From JBPEWY01 sp052032225 (GTDB lineage Bacteria; Bacteroidota; Bacteroidia; Flavobacteriales; Flavobacteriaceae): a DNA stretch of 22,945 nucleotides. Of this stretch, positions 17,483 to 22,945 are shown in pieces. Under the pieces are notes generated by a model. That model saw only the letters and a list, made by a program, of their open reading frames with translations, searched no databases and had not been told where the DNA came from. The stretch is taken from assembly GCA_052032225.1 (NCBI GenBank), contig JBPEWY010000082.1:1-22945 (forward strand). The letters run 5' to 3'. How positions within the stretch are numbered: position 1 is the first letter of the stretch; the number at the start of each line of letters is the position of its first letter. A program made the translations under genes and the position numbers.

Positions 17483-18013
17483 ATGAAGAGAATATTAGTT
17501 TTTGGAGGCAGCAATAGCAAAGAATCTATCAATAAAAAATTAGCTATTTATACTGCTAAAAAGTTAAACAATGTTACACTAGATATTATTGATTTAAATG
17601 ATTTTGAGCTTCCTATTTATAGTATTGATTTAGAAAAAGCTAGTGGTATACCCGTTAAAGCTAAAGATTTTTACAATTTAATTACACAGAGTAGTGGAAT
17701 TGTAATTTCTCTGGCAGAACATAACGGAGCTTACAGTACAGCATTTAAAAATATTTTTGATTGGGTTTCTAGAATAGATGGGAAATTATGGCAGCAAAAG
17801 CCTATGCTTTTAATGGCTGCTTCTCCCGGAGGAAGAGGAGGGGCTTCAGTTTTAGCAATTGCAAGTGATAGATTTCCAAGAATGGGAGCTAACATTGTAG
17901 CTACTTTCTCGCTACCTTTTTTTCAAGATAATTTTAATGATGATGGTATAACTAACACGCAGTTAGAGCAACAGTTAAATGAAGCAGTAACAATTTTTTC
18001 TGAAAATATATAA
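17483..18013 (+). CDS. NAD(P)H-dependent FMN reductase (flavodoxin-like quinone/azo reductase)
   Basis: A 176-aa cytosolic flavoprotein of the NADPH-dependent FMN reductase family. FGGSNSKESINKKLA (about 6-20) is the FMN phosphate loop, SLAEHNGAYSTAFKNIFDW (about 73-91) the central flavodoxin-like segment, and AASPGGRGGASVL (about 112-124) a family hallmark. Relatives reduce quinones, azo dyes or chromate with two electrons. I start at ATG 17483; a frame extension to a TTG at 17462 would lie within the promoter box. It is the first gene of an operon with MarR (2-nt gap) and pirin, under a palindromic operator. Confidence 0.9.
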   Translation: MKRILVFGGSNSKESINKKLAIYTAKKLNNVTLDIIDLNDFELPIYSIDLEKASGIPVKAKDFYNLITQSSGIVISLAEHNGAYSTAFKNIFDWVSRIDGKLWQQKPMLLMAASPGGRGGASVLAIASDRFPRMGANIVATFSLPFFQDNFNDDGITNTQLEQQLNEAVTIFSENI

Positions 18014-18015
18014 TA

Positions 18016-18462
18016 ATGGCTGATTTATCTAAAGATCTAAACTCTAAATTTCCTAATGCTAAAGTTAAAGCCTTGCTTAACATAATTTATACAGCAAACT
18101 GGTTAAGCTATCATCAAAATATATTTTTTAAAAAATACGGAATATCACCACAGCAGTACAATATATTACGAATTTTAAAAGGCGCTAAAAAACCACTCAA
18201 AATACAAACAATTAAAGATAGAATGGTAGAAAAATCTCCTAACACAACAAGGCTAATGGATAAGCTTTGCGCTAAAAATTTAATAAAGCGTATACCCTGT
18301 GAAACAGATAGGAGAGTGGTTAAAACCGCCATAACACCGCAAGGTATAAGCCTTTTAAAACAGATAGCAGATTTAGAAACTTTTAACAACACATTATTAC
18401 AACATATTACAGAAAACGAAGCTCAAAAACTTAGTGATTTACTAGACAAGCTTAGGGGCTAA
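18016..18462 (+). CDS. MarR-family transcriptional regulator
   Basis: A 148-aa winged-helix repressor. The N-terminal helix (10-38) and C-terminal helices (112-146) form the dimer interface; the DNA-binding part runs from about 45 to 105, with ISPQQYNILRIL, the recognition helix region MVEKSPNTTRLMDKL (70-84) and the wing ETDRRVVKTAIT (96-107) carrying the family's DRR motif. Cys85 and Cys95 lie between recognition helix and wing, at positions where typical members have acidic or other residues, and are the only cysteines, which suggests thiol-based sensing. It probably represses its own operon through the palindrome at 17429-17450. Pirin starts 27 nt after its stop. Confidence 0.92.
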   Translation: MADLSKDLNSKFPNAKVKALLNIIYTANWLSYHQNIFFKKYGISPQQYNILRILKGAKKPLKIQTIKDRMVEKSPNTTRLMDKLCAKNLIKRIPCETDRRVVKTAITPQGISLLKQIADLETFNNTLLQHITENEAQKLSDLLDKLRG

Positions 18463-18489
18463 AAAATTTTACTTTAAAAACAAATTATT

Positions 18490-19209
18490 ATGAAAACAAC
18501 AATATATAAAGCCAATACAAGAGGATTTGCAAACCACGGATGGTTACAGGCCAACTACTCCTTTAGTTTTGCAAATTATTACAATCCCGACAGAATGCAG
18601 TTTGGCGCTTTACGGGTTTTAAATGACGATTTAATTGCCCCCAGCATGGGATTTGGAATGCATCCGCACGATAATATGGAAATTATAACAATACCTTTAA
18701 AAGGAGTTTTAAAGCATAAAGACTCTATGCATAATGAGTGGCAAGAAGTTAAACCCGGCGAGGTACAAGTAATGTCTGCCGGTACTGGAATTGTTCATTC
18801 AGAAATTAATGGTTCTCCTAACGAGTATTTAAGTTTATTTCAGATTTGGATTATACCTAATACAAAAGATGTAAAACCACGTTACGACCAAAAGTCGTTT
18901 TCTGAAAACAACAGAAAAAACAACTTTCAAACCCTTGTTACATCTACAAATGATACAGCTTCTGAGAGCTTAAAAATTCATCAAGACGCTGTAATATCTC
19001 GCATAGATTTAAGTGAAAACAAATCAGCAACATACTCGCTTAAATATAAAAATAACGGAGTTTACGCTATGGTTATTAATGGTAAAGTTTCTATTGCAGA
19101 GCACCAATTAGAAAGTAGAGACGCCATTGGTGTTGAAAACACTAACGAATTTAACATTACTGCACTAACAGACAGTGAGTTATTACTTATTGAAGTGCCT
19201 ATGGCATAG
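18490..19209 (+). CDS. Pirin-family protein
   Basis: A 239-aa bicupin protein. The metal ligands of pirin are conserved in the N-terminal cupin: His58 and His60 (GMHPHDNME), His103 and Glu105 (GIVHSEING), offset by two from human pirin (56, 58, 101, 103). The SAGTGIVHSE stretch is the pirin signature. Bacterial pirins such as YhhW can act as quercetin dioxygenases, others bind partners; the real substrate is unknown. As the third gene of the FMN reductase-MarR operon, it fits a response to quinones or aromatic electrophiles. The C-terminal half (about 140-239) is the second, metal-free cupin. Confidence 0.93.
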   Translation: MKTTIYKANTRGFANHGWLQANYSFSFANYYNPDRMQFGALRVLNDDLIAPSMGFGMHPHDNMEIITIPLKGVLKHKDSMHNEWQEVKPGEVQVMSAGTGIVHSEINGSPNEYLSLFQIWIIPNTKDVKPRYDQKSFSENNRKNNFQTLVTSTNDTASESLKIHQDAVISRIDLSENKSATYSLKYKNNGVYAMVINGKVSIAEHQLESRDAIGVENTNEFNITALTDSELLLIEVPMA

Positions 19210-19269
19210 ATTTAATACGCTAATAAGTGTTATACAACAGGTATTTACATTAAAAATACGATATTTGTA

Positions 19270-19308
19270 GGCTTGCTTTTTGTTTACTTTAAACAACCTG
19301 AGCAAGCC
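19270..19308 (+). promoter_or_regulatory. Large leader hairpin upstream of the ettA operon
   Basis: GGCTTGCT (19270-19277) pairs with AGCAAGCC (19301-19308), and inside it TTGTTTA (19280-19286) pairs with TAAACAA (19290-19296) around a CTT triloop; the two stems are separated by a small TT/CCTG internal loop. Only TT follows, so it is a poor terminator for pirin. A near promoter match, ATATTTG (19261-19267), directly precedes it, which would put the hairpin at the 5' end of the message and could protect or control it. Confidence 0.5.
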
Positions 19309-19343
19309 TTAAATTATTACTAACCACAAAATTATATACAATT

Positions 19344-19526
19344 ATGGCAATGAATAAGAATACGGTTTTAGCATGGGCTACTACCATAATGATTATTGTT
19401 GGAATAGCATTAATAGCTTTAGGTGCATTCAGATATGATGAAGTAGCAGGGTACGGATTCGGAGCTGTAGGAGTAGGTTTTTTTGCAATTGCATGGGTAT
19501 TTAACGCATTAAAAGGTAGAGTGTAA
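19344..19526 (+). CDS. Small two-helix membrane protein (CAL67264-like family)
   Basis: A 60-aa protein with two hydrophobic helices, about residues 8-28 (VLAWATTIMIIVGIALIALG) and 36-55 (GYGFGAVGVGFFAIAWVFNA), joined by a short loop FRYDEVA, and a basic tail KGRV. It has the look of the small flavobacterial proteins named CAL67264-family membrane proteins; that name is from memory and the function is unknown. It ends one base before the ettA start, so the two are co-translated or at least co-transcribed. Start at ATG 19344; a second ATG at 19350 would also serve. Confidence 0.8.
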   Translation: MAMNKNTVLAWATTIMIIVGIALIALGAFRYDEVAGYGFGAVGVGFFAIAWVFNALKGRV

Positions 19527-19527
19527 G

Positions 19528-21219
19528 ATGAGCGATGATAAGAAGGTAATTTTTTCAATGTCCGGAGTTACCAAAACATTTCAAGGTGCAAACACTCCGG
19601 TTTTAAAGGATATTTATTTAAGCTTTTTTTACGGAGCTAAAATAGGAATCTTAGGACTCAATGGTTCTGGTAAATCTACCTTATTAAAAATAATAGCAGG
19701 GGTAGATAAAAACTATCAAGGAGATGTTGTTTTTGCTCCCGGATATACAGTTGGTTATTTAGAACAAGAGCCAAAGTTAGACGATAATAAAACCGTTCTT
19801 GAAGTTGTTAAAGAAGGAGTAGCAGAGACCGTTGCTATTTTAGATGAGTACAATAAAATAAACGATATGTTTGCTTTGCCTGAAGTTTATGAAGATCCGG
19901 ATAAGATGCAGAAGCTAATGGATAAGCAGGCAGCATTACAAGATAAAATAGATGCTTCTAACGCGTGGGAGTTAGATACCAAGTTAGAAATTGCAATGGA
20001 TGCTTTACGAACTCCGGAGCCCGATAAAAAAATTGGTGTACTCTCTGGAGGAGAGCGCAGAAGAGTAGCATTATGTAGATTGCTTTTACAAGAACCAGAC
20101 GTGTTGTTATTAGACGAGCCTACCAACCATCTGGATGCAGAGTCTGTACATTGGTTAGAGCACCATTTAGCTCAATACAAAGGAACAGTTATAGCCGTAA
20201 CACACGATCGTTATTTTTTAGATAACGTAGCAGGATGGATTTTAGAGTTAGATAGAGGTGAAGGTATTCCATGGAAAGGTAATTACTCTTCTTGGTTAGA
20301 CCAAAAAGCTAAACGTTTAGCTCAAGAACAAAAACAAGCTAGCAAACGCCAAAAAACATTAGAACGAGAATTAGAGTGGGTTAGAATGGCCCCAAAGGGA
20401 CGTCAAGCTAAACAAAAGGCGCGTTTAAAAAACTATGACAAACTTTTAAGTCAAGATCAAAAACAACTAGACGAAAAATTAGAAATTTATATTCCTAATG
20501 GTCCTCGTTTAGGCACAAATGTAATTGAAGCTAAAGGAGTTAGTAAGGCTTATGGCGATAAGCTTCTGTATGAAGATTTAAACTTTAAACTGCCACAAGC
20601 AGGAATTGTTGGAGTTATTGGTCCGAATGGTGCCGGTAAAACCACAATTTTTAAGATGATTATGGGCGAAGAAAAGCCTGATAAAGGCGAATTTATAGTT
20701 GGAGACACCGTTAAAATTGCCTATGTAGATCAAACCCACTCTAACATAGATCCTGAGAAAACCATTTGGGAAAACTTTAGTGATGGACAAGAGCAAATTT
20801 TAATGGGTGGCCGTACCGTTAACTCTAGAGCTTACTTAAGCCGATTTAACTTTAGCGGAAGCGAGCAAAACAAAAAGGTAAAGTTATTATCCGGAGGAGA
20901 AAGAAACCGTTTGCATTTAGCAATGACACTTAAAGAAGAAGGTAACGTGTTGTTGTTAGATGAGCCTACAAATGATTTAGATGTAAATACTTTACGTGCT
21001 TTAGAAGAAGGACTTGAAAATTTTGCCGGATGTGCAGTTGTTATAAGCCACGACCGATGGTTTTTAGATAGAATTTGTACGCATATTTTGGCTTTCGAAG
21101 GAGATTCTCAGGTATATTTCTTTGAAGGTTCGTTTAGTGAATACGAAGAAAACAAGAAAAAACGTTTAGGGGCAGATATAATGCCAAAACGAATTAAATA
21201 CAAAAAGCTAACACGATAA
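19528..21219 (+). CDS. ettA: Energy-dependent translational throttle protein EttA (ABC-F)
   Basis: A 563-aa soluble protein with two ABC ATPase domains and no membrane segment. Domain 1 has Walker A GLNGSGKST (43-51), signature LSGGERRRV (172-180) and Walker B LLLDEPTNHLD with Glu197; domain 2 has GPNGAGKTT (365-373), LSGGERNRL (454-462) and LLLDEPTNDLD with Glu479. Between them, the charged linker contains MAPKGRQAKQKARL (287-300), which corresponds to the P-site tRNA interaction motif of EttA and separates it from Uup and antibiotic-resistance ABC-Fs. EttA binds the ribosomal E site and gates early elongation according to ATP/ADP. E. coli EttA is about 555 aa, so this is full length. The message ends at a strong hairpin 4 nt past the stop. 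Confidence 0.96.
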   Translation: MSDDKKVIFSMSGVTKTFQGANTPVLKDIYLSFFYGAKIGILGLNGSGKSTLLKIIAGVDKNYQGDVVFAPGYTVGYLEQEPKLDDNKTVLEVVKEGVAETVAILDEYNKINDMFALPEVYEDPDKMQKLMDKQAALQDKIDASNAWELDTKLEIAMDALRTPEPDKKIGVLSGGERRRVALCRLLLQEPDVLLLDEPTNHLDAESVHWLEHHLAQYKGTVIAVTHDRYFLDNVAGWILELDRGEGIPWKGNYSSWLDQKAKRLAQEQKQASKRQKTLERELEWVRMAPKGRQAKQKARLKNYDKLLSQDQKQLDEKLEIYIPNGPRLGTNVIEAKGVSKAYGDKLLYEDLNFKLPQAGIVGVIGPNGAGKTTIFKMIMGEEKPDKGEFIVGDTVKIAYVDQTHSNIDPEKTIWENFSDGQEQILMGGRTVNSRAYLSRFNFSGSEQNKKVKLLSGGERNRLHLAMTLKEEGNVLLLDEPTNDLDVNTLRALEEGLENFAGCAVVISHDRWFLDRICTHILAFEGDSQVYFFEGSFSEYEENKKKRLGADIMPKRIKYKKLTR

Positions 21220-21223
21220 AATT

Positions 21224-21253
21224 AAAAGGCTCCGGAATACTCCGGAGCTTTTT
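21224..21253. terminator. Rho-independent terminator, bidirectional
   Basis: GCTCCGGA (21229-21236) and TCCGGAGC (21241-21248) form a perfect 8-bp GC-rich stem with an ATAC loop, flanked by AAAAG on the left and TTTTT on the right. It terminates ettA and also reaches into the stop codon of the convergent MBL gene (TAA, 21252-21254), so it serves both. Confidence 0.92.
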
Positions 21254-21995
21254 ACTTTTTATACCAATCTCTTAGTCTAACCTCAATATTAGAATTTTTA
21301 CTTTCTACTAATGTTTTAAACTTTTGAGTGTCGCTCATGTTGGGTCTACCTCTGTAATGATACGGATACACAATTTTTGGTTTAAAATCTAAAATTGCGC
21401 TTGCAGCTTGCTCTTCGGTCATTGTAAAAGGTAAATTCATACAAATAAAAGCAACATCAATATCTTTAAGTGCTCGCATTTCTGGTATATCTTCTGTATC
21501 CCCGCTTATGTAAATTCTTGTGTTGTTTATTGTAAGTACATAACCGTTGCCTCTGCCTTTAGGGTGTCTGGATGTTTCATCTTCAGGCAGGTTATACATC
21601 GGGATGGCTTCTATGCTAATACCATTTACTTTTGTTGTATTACCATTATTTAAAATTATTGTTTTAGCTCTTGGTAAGCTATCGGGTAATTTGTTAGCAA
21701 CGGCTTCGGGTACAACAAAAACGGCCTGGTTTGTTTGTAAGCCACTTAAGGTTTTAATATTTAAATGATCACCGTGAATATCTGTGATTAATACCATTGT
21801 AGGACTGGGTATTGAAGAGAATTTTTCTGCACCACCGTAGGGATCTACATATATTTTATGCTCTTTATATGATAAAACTAAGGTACCGTGTACAATAGGA
21901 TGTATTGTTATGTCGTTAATAGTATCGGTATCTGTAACTTGAGAATTTGCATTAATGCTAACTAATAGTAGTAAAGTAAAAAGAAAAGGTTTCAT
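21252..21995 (-). CDS. Exported MBL-fold metallo-hydrolase with altered metal motif
   Basis: A 247-aa protein with a signal peptide (MKPFLFTLLLLVSINANSQ), hence periplasmic. The MBL fold shows IYVDPYGG (48-55), the metal motif region VLITDIHGDHLN (68-79), IYISGDTEDIPEMRAL and YPYHYRGRP. In the usual HxHxDH the first His is replaced by Asp72, leaving His74, Asp76 and His77; GDTED and the late histidine of YPYHYRG are kept. Such DIHGDH variants occur in a UlaG/RomA-like group of exported proteins, so the site is probably still metal-binding. Substrate unknown. The gene is monocistronic; a weak promoter match lies about 20 nt upstream on the minus strand (22012-22019). Confidence 0.88.
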   Translation of the reverse strand: MKPFLFTLLLLVSINANSQVTDTDTINDITIHPIVHGTLVLSYKEHKIYVDPYGGAEKFSSIPSPTMVLITDIHGDHLNIKTLSGLQTNQAVFVVPEAVANKLPDSLPRAKTIILNNGNTTKVNGISIEAIPMYNLPEDETSRHPKGRGNGYVLTINNTRIYISGDTEDIPEMRALKDIDVAFICMNLPFTMTEEQAASAILDFKPKIVYPYHYRGRPNMSDTQKFKTLVESKNSNIEVRLRDWYKK

Positions 21996-22057
21996 AATGT
22001 AATGTTTTGCTTAAAGTTAGCGTTTAAAAATGTTTTTTAAAAACAAACATATTTTTT

Positions 22058-22065
22058 TAAGTTTG
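22058..22065 (+). promoter_or_regulatory. Promoter -7 box for the right-edge TPR gene
   Basis: TAAGTTTG is a perfect TAnnTTTG box, 33 nt before the ATG at 22099. An in-frame ATG at 22066 directly abuts the box and would lie upstream of the expected transcript start, which supports 22099 as the true start. There is no TTG at -33. Confidence 0.5.
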
Positions 22066-22098
22066 ATGCCAAGCCCAAATCGAACCATAATTAATTTT

Positions 22099-22945
22099 AT
22101 GCTCAGAAAAAGCATTATTTTACATGTAATTTTTGTAATGATTTTTGGGATAGCTAACGCCCAAAAAAAAGAGTATTTAGATAGTTTATCTACTAAAGCG
22201 TATGCTTATTTAGATGAGTATAACTATAGGCTATCTATAGAAACTGCCAATAAGCTTATTACTGCTGCAAAAAAATTAGACAATCAGTATTACATTTCTA
22301 AAGGCTATAACATTGTTGCTCAAAACAACGAAATGGTATATGATACAGCAGCTGCAAGGAGTAACTATAATAAGGCATTATATCATGCCCTTAAAACAGA
22401 TAACAAGGCCTTGTTAGCCGGTGCATATAACAACTTAGCTAATTTATATTCTTACAACAAAAAGCATAGTCATAAAGCAATAGAGCATTACCAACTATCG
22501 TATAAGTATGCAAAAGAGCTTAATGATACAGCCGATATGTTAACTCCGGTTTTAAACATTGGTTGGACACACGTTGATAATAAAGAATACAACAAAGCAT
22601 TACCGTATTTACAAAAAGCAAAGAGGTTTATTGAGAAAAAAGGAGATGTATCGGCAAAAATTCAAATTGAATATTTGTTAGGTGCCTATTATGAAGGCAT
22701 TAATAATTTTAAACTTGCAGAGCAACACTATTTAAATGCTTTAAAAATTGGTGATACCACTAAATTTTATAGAGACTTATCTAATGTATATTACAATTTA
22801 TCAATGCTTCAAAAAAAAACCAATAGGCATAAAGAAGCATTAGATAATTTTATTGTTTACGATAGCTTAACAGAAATGAGCTATGAGCAAGAAAAAATTA
22901 AAGAAGCTACCCTTGCAAATGTAAAATTTAGTGCAGAAGAGTATA
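22099..22945 (+). CDS. Exported TPR-repeat protein, 3' truncated by window end
   Basis: The first 282 residues of a longer protein that runs off the window. Residues 1-21 are a signal peptide ending in IANAQ; this decides the start at 22099 over an ATG at 22066. The rest is helical TPR repeats, with recognisable units such as AYNNLANLYSYN, AIEHYQLSYKYAKEL, VLNIGWTHVDNKEYNKALPYLQKA and LLGAYYEGINNFKLAEQHYLNAL. The last visible residues (DSLTEMSYEQEKIKEATLANVKF) resemble the coiled stretch that precedes the transmembrane helix in Bacteroidota TPR sensor kinases and TPR-LuxR regulators, and also the equivalent part of the kinase at 7996. The C-terminal output domain cannot be seen. Confidence 0.85.
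   Translation, partial: MLRKSIILHVIFVMIFGIANAQKKEYLDSLSTKAYAYLDEYNYRLSIETANKLITAAKKLDNQYYISKGYNIVAQNNEMVYDTAAARSNYNKALYHALKTDNKALLAGAYNNLANLYSYNKKHSHKAIEHYQLSYKYAKELNDTADMLTPVLNIGWTHVDNKEYNKALPYLQKAKRFIEKKGDVSAKIQIEYLLGAYYEGINNFKLAEQHYLNALKIGDTTKFYRDLSNVYYNLSMLQKKTNRHKEALDNFIVYDSLTEMSYEQEKIKEATLANVKFSAEEY

Noticed and set aside
19289..19558. Minus-strand open frame of 89 codons over the small membrane protein
   Set aside because: It mirrors the coding strand of the 60-aa protein; composition (many Pro, Thr, Ala) is that of an antisense shadow.

Overview
The window is AT-rich chromosomal DNA with tightly packed genes, and it most likely comes from a marine-type flavobacterium (Bacteroidota, Flavobacteriaceae). 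The evidence is the TPR-type HisKA_2 histidine kinase with a LytTR response regulator, promoter-like TAnnTTTG boxes with no Shine-Dalgarno sequences, a 60-aa membrane protein of a flavobacterial family directly before ettA, and pirin, DoxX and CPBP genes of Bacteroidota type.

Region 1 (about 260-13770) is a long plus-strand menaquinone cluster. A divergent alpha/beta hydrolase stands at its left edge. Then come a hotdog thioesterase (DHNA-CoA hydrolase candidate), menF, menD, menB, a membrane-anchored SPOR-like protein, menA, a LytTR response regulator, a TPR sensor kinase, a UPF0173 metal-dependent hydrolase, menC, a CPBP membrane protease and menE. Together these cover chorismate to demethylmenaquinone, except for a recognisable MenH (SHCHC synthase); the final methyltransferase (MenG/UbiE) is also absent. 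The regulator and kinase split the pathway genes into two blocks.

The 540-bp gap between the response regulator and the kinase (7456-7995) is the most unusual part. It holds two successive units that look paralogous. Each has a TTTACAACA block, then a TATGTTT(A/G) promoter-like box 28 bases later, a TGTTGTT start-site block, an ACCCAA segment and an intrinsic terminator about 100 nt downstream. I read these as a tandem pair of small RNA genes. Unit A also carries a long hairpin with mutually exclusive pairing options.

Region 2 (13771-17356) has a DoxX-family membrane protein (minus strand), a secreted M24 aminopeptidase (plus) and an acyl-CoA carboxylase beta subunit of methylcrotonoyl type (minus), with a bidirectional terminator hairpin between the last two.

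Region 3 (17483-19209) is a three-gene operon of NAD(P)H-dependent FMN reductase, a MarR repressor with two cysteines near its wing, and pirin. A perfect 22-bp palindrome lies directly upstream of a TATATTTG box, which suggests autoregulation and a quinone or electrophile stress response.

Region 4 (19270-21254) is a leader hairpin, a 60-aa two-helix membrane protein and the ABC-F translation factor EttA, closed by a strong hairpin terminator. Region 5 has a secreted MBL-fold protein (minus) with an altered metal motif and, running off the right edge, the start of a TPR-repeat protein, probably another sensor or regulator.
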